Source: Actinernus sp. WN-2022
Taxonomy: Eukaryota; Cnidaria; Anthozoa; Actiniaria; Actinernidae
NCBI GenBank assembly: GCA_030867875.1
Contig: JAOWCC010000936.1
Span: 12,098,095 to 12,162,094 of the forward strand
Direction: 5' to 3'
Length of the DNA stretch: 64,000 bases
The position numbers were made by a program, and so were the translations under genes. Within the stretch, counting starts at the first letter, position 1. The number at the start of each line of letters is the position of its first letter. Of the stretch, positions 34,020 to 46,641 are shown one piece after another. The notes under the pieces are model-generated. The model was not told the origin of the DNA and did no database searches. It worked only from the letters and a program-made list of their open reading frames with translations.

Positions 34020-34420
34020 TACTAATAATAATAATAATACTATTTTGACACGAAAGGTCCACTGCTCACAATGTGTGATTTTCAGGAATGGCCTTTATTT
34101 AAAATAAAGTATATATTGTATTATATATACTCAGCACAATATCTGGATTGTGATTGAACAATAACGAGTGCATAAAAAGGTTATAGAGAACACAGTCGCA
34201 TGTTCTCAGCAAATGTTTGTTCAGTATATTATAAACAAAAAAAGTATGAACCGCTTTTGCTATACGTAATTTATGGAAACTGAGTGATACTTTGAAAGTT
34301 TACAAATCGCACTACAGGCTCGTGAAAGGTTCGTTCAATTATCAGAACTTTAAAAAGATCACTCAGTTCCATAAATCACGCATAGCTCTCACGTTCATGC
34401 GATTTCCTCTAGATAGACAA
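34020..34420. repeat. AAT microsatellite and hairpin-forming inverted repeat
   Basis: A short AATAATAAT run lies at about 34022-34040. At 34262-34388, ACGTAATTTATGGAAACTGAGTG pairs imperfectly with CACTCAGTTCCATAAATCACG across 75 bp, as in a small MITE. Confidence 0.5.
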
Positions 34421-34889
34421 ATCAATTAACTAAGTACTATTTTCAATATGAGTGCCGATGTTGTATCGGATATACAATGGCGAGCCGCTTCGTAAAGTAT
34501 ACTTATGATATGCACCACATAAAGTTTTATTCTTTGAATTCTCTCACCTTGCTTTCGATGTGGGAAAATAAACGATGCTGAAAAGTATGGAAAGAAGAGG
34601 GACAATAATTCGGATAAGGGCATCAGAAGTGCATAACGGTCTAACGAATGTTGTCAGAAAGCTGTGTGGAATACCTGGGGCCGAAAATCAGTGCCGGTAA
34701 AGGTCTGGGTTAAAGGTAGCAGCAAATAAGTTATTATATATGCTTTCCTGGCCAATGGAAGTAATCAAACGTTCTGTTCCGAGTCTCTCGTGGAGCATGC
34801 AGTTGGGAGCGAAATGAGTGAAAACGAAGATTTCGTTAACAGCATTAGGAATGGCGTATGGTGTCAAGAGAAACGGAGGGTCTTGCAAA

Positions 34890-35290
34890 AAGTTGGTAAA
34901 GTCTCGAAATCTCGGGTCTCGGAGTCTCGATTTGTCTTTACTTTGCCCGTCTCGGAGTCTCGGACGTTTTTTGGAGGGGGTCTCGGAGTCTCGGATGTTT
35001 ACTCTTTTTATTAGCTTTTATTGGAGTTACGGGTTTTTGGCGGCCTATGCATGTGTTTAAGGTATGCGAACGACAGCTAATTGGTTGAATGGTGAATTTC
35101 TCACCTGGCGCGATTAAAGGTACTGTGTGTTTCATCATAATAACTACAATACATAATAAATACAATAACAATACAATAACAACATTCAAGGGCTCGCATT
35201 TTAAAATCGCTTTAAAGTCTCGGGCTCGGATTTTGAAAACGCAAGTCTCAGTGGCTCGCAAAGTCTCGTATTTACTATTCGCCACCCCTA
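34890..35290. repeat. TCTCGGAGTCTCG short repeats
   Basis: TCTCGGAGTCTCGG-like units recur at 34900-35000 and again as AAGTCTCG/GGCTCG at 35190-35275, flanking about 200 bp of ordinary AT-rich sequence. Two frames open here only because of the repeat. Confidence 0.5.
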
Positions 35291-36284
35291 ACATTGGAGA
35301 AGAAAAAGTGTGGTGGACATTTATCTGATTAAAGATCTTGAGATCGCTGATATAGATGAAAACAATTATCTAAAGCTACCATTATTGTACACTTGGTTTG
35401 AGTACTCGTCACAAAGCATGATATCCCCACCCAAGAAGATGTTGATAGATGGCCTCACTTGCAAGGTATTTAATTACCGTATGCTGATGCTGAAATTGGT
35501 CTTCTCGTATTAGCGGTCCCTATGCATCTAGAACACATTTGGGATAGGCTGTCAATGGTCCCTTGGGAAGTGGACGTTCTCTTGTCGTTAACTTCTTCGT
35601 CAAGGCCGATAGATCTCTTAACGATCAACTATTTAAATGTCCAGATCTTACCAAGAAATTGGTGGGAGTTTTGACAAGGTTTCGACAAGAACCAGGTTCT
35701 ATTATGGCCGAAATAGAAGCCATGTTTCATCAAGGCAAAGTACCCGATTCGGATTGCCACTTCCTGCGATTCCTCTGGTAGCCAGATTTCGATCTTGAGC
35801 ACAACCTAGAAAACTATCAGATGGTCGTATATTTATTCGGTGCAGTTTCATCGCCAAGCTGTGCAAACTTCGCACAGCTGCAGATAACCAAGAGTGTTTC
35901 AATGCCAACGTGATCAATACAGTCAACAGTGGACGATTGTTTGAAGACCTACCCTCAACCCACGATGCTATTTTGCACGATCAAGACCTTCGTGAACTCC
36001 TTATAAGAGGGCTAGGTGGTTTCCATCTGAAGAAGTAGATCAGTAACAGTCGCGAATTACATGTTACCATTCCTGAGGCAAAAAGTGCCAAGAAGATTAA
36101 AAATCTCGACCTAGACAGAGATAGTCTTCCAAATAAGAGAGCTCTTGGGGTACAATGATCGGTGGAATCTGACGAGTTTGGGTTTAAGGTTGCCGTGAAG
36201 GAGTGACCACTCACAAGCCGAGGTATATTGTATATCGTAAGCTTCGTGTACGACCCACTCGGATTTGCTGCACCTTTCAATTTC

Positions 36285-36485
36285 AATCAATCAATCAATC
36301 TTTATTATTTATCCACGGATTCTTAACAGTAACATTAGTAAACCTGATTTCAATAAGAGCCGTGCCTAATTAAAATATGCTAATCTAATGTAATGCTAAC
36401 CTAAATATAAATACAATTGTGTGATACTAAATGCTAAAATTTATAATAAAATTTATTAAAATATTTTGATTATCATTTATTCAGC
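36285..36485 (-). mobile_element. Short LINE/SINE 3'-tail insertion in BEL
   Basis: About 200 bp beginning TCAATCAATCAATCTTTATT interrupt the BEL frame just after its GFAAPF motif; the frame resumes with KTVLQYL. The TCAA tandem followed by TTTATTATTTATCCACGGA resembles the reverse complement of a CR1/L2-type 3' end. Confidence 0.55.
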
Positions 36486-37564
36486 GGTCACCAAGCAGCA
36501 AAAACCGTTTTGCAATACCTGTGTAGAATCAAACTCGAATGGGACGACGAAATTCCAAGCGAACATCGAATCCGGTGGCAGAAGTGCATAACAGATCTCC
36601 CAGAGCTGACACAAATTGCAGTTAATCGATGCCTCTACCATCACATTTTGGTAACAGTACATGTGCCCAGTTGCAACAGTTCTCAGACGCCTCTCGTGAT
36701 GGCTACGGATCAGTATCGTATCTTCGATTGATTAACGCTGATAACATAACCCATTGATCCTTCTTGATGGTAAAAGCACGCCCCTCCCCATTGAAGCCAA
36801 TCACAATCCCGCGCATAGAACTTACGGCCGCAACAATCTCAATCCGGCTTGACAAGATGATGAGAAGAGAATTGGAGATTCCGATCAACAACGCCACATG
36901 ATGGTCTGATAGTACGCTGCAGCTGCACTACGTCGAAAACGAAAACAAACGATTTCACACCTTTGTCGACAACCGTATTGCCGACATCCGGGATGGATCA
37001 AATCCATCACAATGGAGATACGTACACACCATTTCAGATCCTGCAGACGATGCGGCAAGAGGATTATCAGCTGATGCTCTTCCCAACCTTGTAAGGTGGA
37101 AGAAAGGGCCATAATTACTTTAGAATGAAGCAGACACGTGGCCGGGACGACGCGTAGCAATGGGAGTGGTCCGTGAAGACGACTGGAAGTGAAAATAGAT
37201 GTATCTTCCCGTGCAGTCATTCTCGATGGCCGCGTTGGATAATGTCCTTAATATATTTTCTTCATGGTATCGTCTTTAGAAAATCGTTGCTTGGATTTTA
37301 AAGAATCGTAGAATAAAGCATACAGAAAGCGCAAGGCAGACGAGAAGATCCAGTATTTGAAGAACGAACAAACTGAACCAATCTCGACTGAAGAAATGAA
37401 AGCCAGCGAAGTAGAAATCCTAAGAAACGTGCAACGCCAATCATTTCCAGGCGTGGTTAGCATCCTTAAAGAGGGAAAGAGATCTGATTGGGCAGAAAAA
37501 AAATGTCACACCAAAAAGAAGACAAGTCAAGTAAAGAAATATAGCCCCCTCTTCAAGCTTGAAC

Positions 37565-38600
37565 CATCCTACGTAAACACAATATGTCCTACCATCTCTT
37601 CACTGACGATATCGATATCTACTCTATCTTTACTGCTAATGACAAAGAAGACCGTGCTTCCACTAAAGCCAATATCGAAATGTGCTTTGTTGAAATTATA
37701 CAGTGGATGACTCTCAATAAACTTAAACTGAATAACAACAAAACGGAACTATTAATTCTCCACTCCCGCCATCTACCCTATGCTCCGCTGTCACCCATAC
37801 CTGTATGGAATGATATTATCCGCCCATCAAGTCATGCTAGAAACATAGACATTACTTTTGATGAGACCATGACCATGACTCGACATATCAACTGTATTTG
37901 CAAGTGACGTCCGCCTTCTATCAGCTAAGAAACATTGCCAAGATAAGGAAGTACTTATTAATGCACACGACTAAAATACTCATTCACGCTTTCGTTACAT
38001 CAAAACTAGACAACTGTAACTCTTTATTACATGGTACACCAACACAACTTACCCAGAACCTTCAACATTTTGAGAACGCCGCAGCCCGTATATTAACTTG
38101 TAAACGGACATATGATCACATTTCACCTGTTCTTAGAGAGTTACACTGGCTACCCATAGATAAGCAAATAATATTTAAACTCCTACTACTTACCTATAAA
38201 ACGCTAAACAACTTAGCTCTTATCTATCTACTAGATCTTTCGCATTCATAGACCTATCCGGACACTGCGTTATTCTGCTGACTCGTTATGCCTTAATTTT
38301 CCTATAGCTAAACTCAAGCAATATGGCCAGCGTTCATTCTCAATATCGGTGACTAAGCTGTGGAACGACTTGCCTTAAGCATCTATGAAGCCTCTACTGG
38401 AGTTGCATTTAAGTCTAAACTAAATAGCTACAGCTTTTTGACCAGTTTAACAGTCCACACTTTGTACTTCCGTCTCAGCCTTATATATCTTTACCGTTTT
38501 GTGCAATTCATCAAATTATTGTAAGCACATGGAACATTTATGTACATGCGCTATATAAGTGTTTATTATTATTATTTTATATATTTTTATTATTATCCCG
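37565..38600 (+). pseudogene. 5'-truncated LINE inserted in BEL integrase region
   Basis: Frames 37584-37907 and 37898-38251 give YHLFTDDIDIY (the Y/F-x-D-D box of RT) and TLNKLKLNNNKTELLILHSR, then QVTSAFYQLRNIAKIRKYL, FVTSKLDNCNSLLHG and TYDHISPVLRELHWLP, the thumb and C-terminal region of L2/CR1-like LINEs. A frameshift separates the two near 37900. The 3' end is TGCGCTATATAAGTG followed by TTATTATTATT near 38575. Confidence 0.8.
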
Positions 38601-38975
38601 TATTGATTGATGGCCTCCTACGTGTGGGTGGATGACTGAACCTAGCATCCATCCCTAGCGATTCAAAACATCAAATAATCCTGCGCAAAAACAACCATGT
38701 GACTAGCCTCCTCATTGAAAATAACCATCACATATCCTGGCACTCTGGTAGATAGTACCTGTTGGCGCTGTTAACGTTACGCAGTAAATACTATATCATC
38801 AAGGCTAATTCTACAGTACCTCTGAATTTCTTCTTGAATGTTGGTGACGTCATGGTCATGAGCTGTGATGTCACAAACCAGTACAAACCACATGGATCCT
38901 ATTAACCCATCAGAAAAAAAATCCAGCCAGAATACCTTGGGACTAGGCTGTGTATGTCGATTGCTCAAAACATGT

Positions 38976-39177
38976 CAATAGCCCACTTCCGATATATGCT
39001 TCACTTCCTACGTACAAAGTTTTCAATACGAGGCTCCGTGTATAATGCTCAGTCGTTCGTGATGAAACTACAGAAGTATTGTAGTCTTGTCACGAACGAC
39101 TGAGCATTATGCACGGAGCCTCGTATTGATATCCTTTATACATAGGAGGTGAAGCATATCTCGGAAGTGGGCTATTG
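38976..39177. mobile_element. 202-bp palindromic MITE
   Basis: CAATAGCCCACTTCCGATA at the left pairs with ATCTCGGAAGTGGGCTATTG at the right. Arms continue through ATGCTTCAC, AATACGAGGCTCCGTG and AATGCTCAGTCGTTCGTGA, so nearly the whole element folds into one hairpin with a loop of about 25 bases. Confidence 0.85.
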
Positions 39178-39770
39178 CAAATGCCCCTGCCTATCCTAAA
39201 AACTCGATTAAATTAATGTGTTTCAATTGATTAATATATATTGGTTTACCTCATTTTGCGCCTGTCAAATACACGAAGATCTCTCAACAGCTTTACATTA
39301 GCAGTTGCATTCATCAGAGCACAAGGAGCAAAATCCTCATGACTATTAATATTTTGGTAAAACACCATTCCATTGGCACTTTACCGAAAGGTATACCTAG
39401 TTATACTTATTAAGTGTTCCGTTATGGGTTTTCAACAATCAATTACAAGTATTTATCCTAATATAAATAGTAAAAAGGAAAAACTAAAATTAGTTAAACT
39501 AAAATATATTAAAAATATTAATTAGTTATTGTAAGTATAAATAATTTCTAAAATATTGAAAAATGTGCTGCTATCTAAAATGAATTACAATATATGGATT
39601 TATAATACAATTCCTAAAATATTTAATGTATAATAGTCAACATTGCTCATTGCTGCAAAAAGATAGTATCAAATAATAGTACTGTCAGAGTCTTGTTTTA
39701 AAAGCGCGAATGTCTTTAGCATGTTCGATGTTGTCATCTATAGTGTGCCATAGTGTTCCAGATAGTTGCT
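39178..39770. other. AT-rich intron sequence
   Basis: No gene and no clear repeat boundary. A low-complexity A/T stretch lies at 39470-39620. Confidence 0.4.
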
Positions 39771-39776
39771 GTTCTA

Positions 39777-39938
39777 TAGACCCATTCGAAAAATGGCGTC
39801 CAATTTAAAAAGCTATTGTCCTGGTAACGTGAACACGAGGCTAGTCAGTCCACACAAAAGCTTTTTAACGTGTAAGCGAGACTCGTCAGTCCTAAACAAT
39901 AGTAAGTTAAATTGGACGCCATTTTTCGAATGGGTCTA
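39777..39938. mobile_element. Tc1/mariner-like MITE with TA duplication
   Basis: Ends are TAGACCCATTCGAAAAATGG and the inverse, with about 33 bp of perfect inverted repeat including CGTCCAATTTA. It is flanked by TA (39775-39776 and 39939-39940). It is noncoding, 162 bp. Confidence 0.8.
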
Positions 39939-39944
39939 TATTAG

Positions 39945-40697
39945 AATGATCTTTGTCCTTCTAACTAGTGCCTGTATAACTAATGACAGTGTACCTTAAT
40001 TTATTATAAGTAATAGCATGACATGAGGGATATTAGTGACTAAATTTCCCCGAGAGCCGAGGGAGGATATATAAATGTCATGTTATCACTTTGTAATACT
40101 ATTATCACTGAGGAACGGAACAAATCCCTGACAAGTTTAGTTTTCTCTGACTAAACTAAAGACGTCTCAGTTGAGTTGCTTTCGAAAATGTTTTGTTATT
40201 ATGCTTGATTGATCGCCATTGATTGAATAACCCTGGCTTCCCATGGACGCAATCGTATTGTGTTTGAGAACACTAAAATACAATGTAATTATATGCCTGA
40301 CTAAATATTCAAAGCGCGTGCATGGAGCTTATTTGCGTCACGTTTATGGTTTTAAGTATCCCACATGCAAGAAGCGGGTCTGATAAATGAAGAGAATGGC
40401 TTTCTTGTAGGCTACAGGGTCAACAGGCATTGCGCATTAACCCTGTGTACCAAGGTACAGTCCAATGTTCCTTCATCAACGTGCATCTCCTTGTAATTCT
40501 TCCTCTTGACATGTGAATGAGGGAAAATTAGAAAATGCGCATGCATGCTGATGAGGGAGATTAAATGTCCCTGAAGGTAACAAACAAACAAAGCCGACCG
40601 GAGGTGATTATGGGATTATCTTCAATACATATCAATGCTAACAACATGATTAACAAGTGGCATTACAGTGTTTTTTTTTCATTGCTCTATCTTATAG
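39945..40697. other. Intron before last host exon
   Basis: No gene or defined repeat. An ATG in frame with the last exon exists at 40565. The intervening codons look noncoding (poly-T run at 40672) and an acceptor follows, so the frame is treated as intron plus exon. Confidence 0.4.
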
Positions 40698-41092
40698 ATC
40701 TACTGCCGATCATCATTGTCCTAGCTTTAGCTGCAGCGGTATCCTTCGGGTTAAACATGTACTTGATTTACAAATTGCGAAGGAAATCACCACCCAGGAA
40801 ACACGAGTTTGATAACAAAGCTACTGACGAACAGGAAGAACCTTCAATAGTCATCTCTAGTCAACAGCCTACGGAATCTCCGACAACGAAAGCTGAATAT
40901 ATGGAGTTACGTCCTCAACAAAATATTAATGTTGAGGTATCAGGTGAATCCGTGTATATGCCGTTGGAGCGTAATACCATTAAAGGAGGACCGCCAGAGG
41001 GGGAATCAAGTGCTGGACATTGCAATGCCACGGTTCCTCAAGGCATGCATGATTTTGACATTTACGAAGAGATAGATACCACCTTGGCATAG
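40698..41092 (+). CDS. Host receptor last exon: transmembrane helix and tyrosine-motif cytoplasmic tail
   Basis: Acceptor CTTATAG precedes two bases that complete the codon from the Ig exon; the frame ends at TAG (41090-41092). The first 25 residues are a clear transmembrane segment (LLPIIIVLALAAAVSFGLNM) followed by the stop-transfer KLRRKSPPRK. The remaining tail of about 100 residues has no catalytic domain and carries spaced tyrosines in acidic or hydrophobic contexts: EYMELRP, VYMPLER and IYEEID. These look like phosphotyrosine docking motifs for SH2 proteins. Together with the upstream exons the protein is a type I receptor with fibronectin III and Ig domains and a signalling-adaptor tail. 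The ligand is unknown. An alternative reading, with translation starting at 40565 as a small membrane protein, is less likely given the matching phases. Confidence 0.8.
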
Positions 41093-41206
41093 AAAGGGAT
41101 ACTAATTAACGTATTTTTAAGTTTTGAAGCTGAAGAATGCGTAAACAGTGTAGGATTGAAGTCTAACGCAAATAAGATAAGACAAGTAGTAAACAAAAAT
41201 ATAGAG

Positions 41207-41360
41207 GTTATTGACCAAGCGTGAGGTCAAGATGGGGGATATTAGCTAAGTTCATGTTTTGCGTGTTTATGGACCGAGACGAAGTCGAGGTCTATAAAAC
41301 CCCAAAAAATGAACGATCGAGGCCAATATTCGTCAATCTAGACCGGTCAATAAGGTTTTT
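41207..41360. mobile_element. Small palindromic MITE downstream of host gene
   Basis: TTATTGACCAAGCGTGAGG at the left pairs with GACCGGTCAATAAGG at the right. Inner GGTCAAGATGGGGGATATT pairs with CCAATATTCGTCAATCTAGACC. It lies in the probable 3' UTR or just beyond it. Confidence 0.6.
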
Positions 41361-43500
41361 ATTATATGGCAAAAATGAATAAAATCCCACTTTGACGCAC
41401 GCGCCAGGAACCCATTTCGTGATAAGCTGAAGAGCGAATATAAATGAAGTTAAAGACTCGCCGACTTTCACTTGAAGCTCAACCTCGTGCCGTTTTAAAC
41501 AGTTTGTTTTACTACATCAAAAATGTTTTTTTTTTTATGGATGAAAACTGACCTGTACTTCAGATGCACTAGGTTTCGATGACAACTTTATCAGGAACCC
41601 GAACGCGTTATCTAGAGACAACAATGTGCATATTTGTGGAAGATTTGAAAGTTGAAAACCGGTAAGTTGAAATCACTCGAGTGGCGATAAGCACACTGCA
41701 AAACTTGACAAAAAAAGCTGTATAAGAACATACAAACAAACTTAGTATTAATTAGTAAATACTCATAATTTATGAACCAATTACCAAATGTGAATGCTGA
41801 ATTCTTAGCCAATACAATAAAAAAACACCTCCTTTCTTTTATGAAACTGTGCTAAGCCTGAGTTCCGTAATAATTTCATTTCTTTGTACCACGATTGTAG
41901 TAGCGTTGTGATGTAGCCAAACCTTTTTTTTTTAACTTACAGCCATTTCAGCTTCTGTGTGGTTTCGTGCAGTGTATATTTATCTCCACGAATTCAGATT
42001 CATTCAAAGAACAGTCGTTTTTGCTGCAGTTGTTTTCATCGACCTTGGAGGGCCGAAAAAACTGCATTAATCGCTCTAGCTAAAAAGTAGAAATAGTTTT
42101 AAATTAGTATTTGCCTTCATGTAACAAATTATTTAGTTTCTTTCAACATTTAAAATGTACGAGTTTTATTGCTATTTGTTTACGAAGAGTTCTGAGCGAA
42201 TTTGGAAAATCCTGAGCGGGCAAGATGAAACAATCTTGCCCGCTGAGCAACCAATCAGATTGCAGCATTCAGAGTCATCTTGCACGCTCACTGAGCTGCC
42301 ATATAATAGAAACACTTTACGACTGGCCATGAGGGAAACAGTGAGTTCTGTTTCCCAAGAATCTTGATGTTTTCCGATACGCCAGTCAAAGGAATCGTCG
42401 AGAGTCGATGGAAACAAAACTCACTGGTTCCCGAGGGACCAGTCATTGTAAGTGGTTTGTCGTTACCGCCATATATATATATATATAGACATCATTTTTA
42501 CTACATGATACAAGCGAAGGAAGTGTGGTACATCAAGAACGGCAAAGAATATGCCTAACAGAATATTATGTACCATACAGATAACCGAGGAAAGGTTAGC
42601 ATATTTATTTCGTTTTCTACCAATGTGACAAAAATGTAAGGTTTTTACTTCAACCATATGCGCTTTATGACACTTTGGCTTTGGTCACACAATCACGTGA
42701 GCTGGCGTGATTTTATGTTTTCTGTGTGCCACATTGAGAAAATTCACGAGGAGCGCGGATGATTAATTTGCCCAAAGTAAACTTTATATAACTTGAAAGA
42801 CCCATTTCTTCGTAAATATCCGTGATCTGCAAGAGTTTCAAACCTACCGATTTTTGTAACAAAACAGCGTACTTTGCTCTCGACTTTCCTCGAAGTCTTA
42901 AAATAATCAAAGGTTTATGAAATTCCTTTGAGTGAACAAGGAAGAGCCATATAATAAGCTGGTATAGCTAGTATGGTTCAATAGTTTTGACATGCGAATC
43001 GAGCAAACACGGCCGATTTTCAACCAGTCAAATAAATATTCCACGAAACAAACTACACAACGTTTGTATTCTGACTAAGGGCTACCTATATGCAAAAGGA
43101 GCGAATTCTATATGTCTACTTTTGCCGAAGATTTTCGATTTTGTTTAATTTTTGTATGCACTGATCTGCACTTAACCCTTTTGAGCATAATTAATTTAAG
43201 GGTTTTTAGGTCACTTTCGTAAAAAAAAAATTAAACAGAGCACATTTAGACTATATGACCATGTAATATACCATTTTAAAGCTAATACAATACACTACAC
43301 AAAATATGTTAATTGTTTTTATTGTGTTTGTCATTCTGTTAGATATCACGTGATTTGTCATGTGATTGCCAACATGACAACAAATGAGTCAATGAGTCCC
43401 TTACATACCCTGTGGAATAATTGTGATACCTTCAATTAACAGTTCTATATCTCATTTCCATTCCCTGAAAATTTGATGCCATTTAATTGAAATGCTGTAG
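41361..43500. other. Intergenic sequence, no gene supported
   Basis: A 13-bp-arm hairpin GAGCGGGCAAGAT / ATCTTGCCCGCT (loop GAAACA) lies at 42216-42246. A (TA)n run is at 42472-42487. Short frames show no motif. Confidence 0.4.
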
Positions 43501-43507
43501 AGATATT

Positions 43508-44143
43508 TCAATTTCTTCTAGGTGACTCGTCTAGTAGCTTTTTGCCAATAATTACAAAGATTATCCAACATGATAAAAATAATACTATATACATAACAAA
43601 ACAGTCACTACCCAAACCAGTAAAGGATATTGCATGGTTGACTTCCATGAATGTGCTTTTAGGGGTTTGGGCGGAGATAATGGGGACGAGGGATATGGGG
43701 ACGGGGATAATGGGGGTGGGGGTAGGGTGGAGTAGGGGGTGGGGGTGAGTAGTTGTGAAAGGGGAGGTTCTCATGGAAAGAAACAACAAGAAAAGATCTA
43801 ATGGATCCCACACGTGGCCAGAATCTGGCAGCTGGAATCCCTCATTGCGATTAGGGATAAATCTTCGGCAAGGCAGAGGTTGGTAAACATCATTTTCTGT
43901 CTTCCATGATTCTGTTGCTATGGCAACTGGATTCGCTTGTACTGTGCCTCTTGCAGCAGAAGCTCTTTTATAAATTTTTTCTTTTCCTTTTAGGAGGTTA
44001 TTTTGGCCCGTACACCTCCTCAGCAGACTCACTGACTTCTGTATTCTCTTCATTTGACTGTGTTTCGATATCTTCACTAAAAAAATAAACGGAAAATGGA
44101 AAAGTTTCAAATTTATGCCACACATTTGAGAGTGACGTGTCAA
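43508..44143 (-). pseudogene. Possible piggyBac-like transposase N-terminal fragment
   Basis: A 211-codon frame contains RFIPNRNEGFQLPDSGHVWD followed by PLDLFLLFLS, similar in style to the region preceding the DDE domain of piggyBac-type transposases. After that the frame runs into a GGGGAT-type microsatellite (43665-43745) that gives a meaningless TPTPIIPVPIS stretch, and no catalytic aspartates follow. It may be a decayed fragment; identity is weak. Confidence 0.35.
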
Positions 44144-44443
44144 TGTATAATGAAAAAGGCAATTTTGAACAAGAAATCCTCTGAATATATCAACAAATGA
44201 AACTACAAGTAATCAATAGAAAAATTTAAAGATAAAATGAGGAATATTTTGCTCACTAGAGTGGTGAATTCATTGATAAGCAGTACTGACATACATACAC
44301 TGCTTCTGTAACACAACACTTTGTTTACAGCAAGATAGCAATGAAACAAAATGCGAATAATTCCGAAATAAAAACCATTACACTCTTACTACAGCCCTAG
44401 AAGTCTTTAGCTAAAAGCCAAGTCTCTAAAGTACAGGTATAGT

Positions 44444-44575
44444 AGCAGCAGGGGGGGGGGGATGTATACTCTAAATGGAATCTAATATTGCCCACGAAAA
44501 CCAACATATCAACACCTAGACAACACCAGTAGCATTCGCCCCCCCCCCCCCCCCCCCCCTGCTGCTTAATAATAA
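44444..44575. repeat. G-run and C-run inverted pair
   Basis: AGCAGCAG plus eleven G at 44443 pairs with a C run of more than twenty followed by TGCTGCTT at 44539-44570, about 80 bp apart. Homopolymer lengths this great are prone to sequencing error. Confidence 0.7.
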
Positions 44576-44675
44576 ATACGTAAAGCCAACTACTGTCCAT
44601 TCGTTGACCCATTTATTTTATTTCGATAACCATTTAGAGATACGATAGTGTTAAGGTATATCGATCATTGTTACT

Positions 44676-46590
44676 ATGGATAATCTGAATGATGAGATTC
44701 TCGCAGAGTACGTACCAATCCCAGAAAATAATGAGAGATATGACTTAGACATCCAAGTGCCTCATCCTATAACACTTCCAGATGAGCAATGGGTAGACCT
44801 CTTGATAGATGCTAAGGATATGTTTGAAGTCGATGGCGCAGCTGCCGTCTTTTCTACGTGGAGGGTAGAAACGGAAGACCCACTCGATATTGGCAATATT
44901 AACGTCGCCAATGGTATCGAATTAAGGGCTGGTCGATTGGCTTTGGATGTCCGTATGACTAGTGAGAGAGCAATGCGACTTCTTACGGCACTTCCAGATG
45001 GCGAGTTCATCTTGAAAATTAAATTCCTTAGAGAGTACCACAACGATGGAAATACGTATTGGGTCGTCGACGATAAGTTCGAACCAGTCCATGTTGAGAG
45101 AAAGAAGGGTTATGGTGTAATCGAGATTTCTCATGATACTAATCCAGGTGCGATAGTTGGAATCGACAAGGTATTCTATCAGAACGCATATCCAGTTACT
45201 GCAGTGGTCTATGGACTTTATCCCATCAGAGCACCAGATCTAGCAAATCTAGCTCCCATGCGCGTTGGTGATCTTAATTGCGTCGCACAGAGTTTGATAG
45301 AACATTTCGAAGGTACTACGAGAGGCCAAGGTATAACTCCTACTAGATGTCAGAAGATTCAGAAGTGGGAAGAACAAGTCCACGACACGGGTGCCACGGT
45401 CGACGATATGTCTAAACTTGAGACGATTCTCAAACGGGCTATAATCCTGCGTGACATTGCCGGCGAGGATATCTATAATAGCGGCAAATATTGTTTTGGT
45501 GGCAATGGGGTCAGGGGTAAAGTAGAACTAATCTATCACATTGGTCATGCTTGGTCCAAATATCTACATTTCCCACAATCTCGTAGTGTCCAAGCCATTC
45601 AACAAGCAACTTTGAATGAACCAAAAGCGGTATGGTTACTGGGAGGATCCGAAGGACGGCAACTTAATGTCAACCAATTCGTATTCCAAGATGGTAGCAC
45701 TTACAGGACTCAGCAAACTCAAGATAGACTCCAACTAATATGCCAAGACTTGGATGATGAATCCCTTGCCACGAAGGTCTTCGGTGAGAACCACGCAGTA
45801 AGTGTAATTGCAAAGGAAAAGAATAATTGGAAACCAACTCCATCCAACCTTCTTGAAGATATCCAAAAGTCTTTTGTGGAACACGGAAATGGTGGCCTAT
45901 GGAATTCGATGGACTACGATACTAGATATGTTGTTAGCATTGATATGAAGTCTTGTTATCCGGCCAGTTTTCAAGGTAAGGGTGAGGCAAAACCATACTT
46001 CGAACGATTTGGCCATCCAACTCATCGTATGACTCGAGTATCTGTGAATGGTCCTCTTCCTATCGACATTGGAACCGGATTTGCTGAGATCCAAGAGTGG
46101 TCATTTGCTCCCACATGTCATTCCATCTTGGTTTGGAAAACATTTCTCAGAGAATGGATGGGCACCAACACAACTTCTTGCCTTCCTCGTGGACCAAGGA
46201 TTCCTCCAAACTATCACCATTCGCGAAGTTATTGTGACTTTCGATAAGCAAACGAAGATCTGGCTCCCAGAAAGTCGAAACCAGGGATGTGTCATTATAG
46301 GAAAGTTCACACAAGGTAGGAAGGCTGATGGAAAACGTTTGACTAGACGATTGGTAACGGATCAAGGGGAACTCGATTTCCTAGTACGAGATACAATACA
46401 AAGTGGAACTCTAGTTGGATCACCCAAACAATGTCCTCTTGGACACATCCTCACATACTACGACGGAAATCAACCTCAATATACACATTTGCGTGCAAGC
46501 ATGTTAGCTTATGCGCATATAAATCTACTCTGTATGTTACAACGTTTCGTTCCCAATGAGGCCGTTCGTGTCGCTACTGATTCTATATAG
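44676..46590 (+). pseudogene. polB: Family B DNA polymerase (Polinton type), frameshifted
   Basis: The first frame runs 523 codons from ATG at 44676 and includes RYVVSIDMKSCYPASFQGKG near residue 420, the motif A region (D-x-x-x-x-Y-P) of family B polymerases. A frame change near 46105-46130 moves into a second frame (46048-46590) with WLPESRNQGCVIIGKF and, at its end, the motif C aspartates in VATDSI. An in-frame TAG follows directly at 46588-46590, yet coding-like sequence continues beyond it. The N-terminal 400 residues (GDLNCVAQSLIEHFEG and onward) lack motifs I can name. It is non-functional as it stands: one frameshift plus the stop after motif C. Confidence 0.8.
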
Positions 46591-46641
46591 AAACATGCGC
46601 TTCGCAAATTGGATGGAATTTAAGCATATGTAGTTCCAAGA

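Larger units (their letters stand above)
35298..38760 (+). pseudogene. BEL/Pao retrotransposon polyprotein remnant
   Basis: The + strand holds, in broken frames and in order: LIKDLEIADIDENNYLKLP (spacer before RT), [20 protein letters not shown] followed by [19 protein letters not shown] (BEL-type RT entry), NTVNSGRLFEDLPSTHDA, then after an insertion KVLQYLCRIKLEWDDEIP, the RNase H region (INADNITH, ITIPRMELTAATISIRLDKM, YVENENKRFHTFVDNR, SQWRYV) and QYLKNEQTEPISTEEMKASE toward the integrase. It resumes at about 38600 with LNLASIPSDSKHQIILRKNN. Stops and frameshifts are numerous. A LINE tail (about 36285-36485) and a LINE (about 37565-38600) interrupt it. No LTRs were recognised. Confidence 0.8.

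Noticed and set aside
40565..40697. ATG-initiated extension of the last host exon
   Set aside because: It reads through an AT-rich stretch with a poly-T tract and crosses a good acceptor; phase with the Ig exon favours splicing at 40697.
42216..42246. Bacterial-type terminator or attenuator hairpin
   Set aside because: The genome is eukaryotic and no gene ends nearby; it is listed only as a small inverted repeat.
43542..43748. + strand frame with repeated GTG/GMG residues
   Set aside because: It is a translation of the GGGGAT microsatellite.
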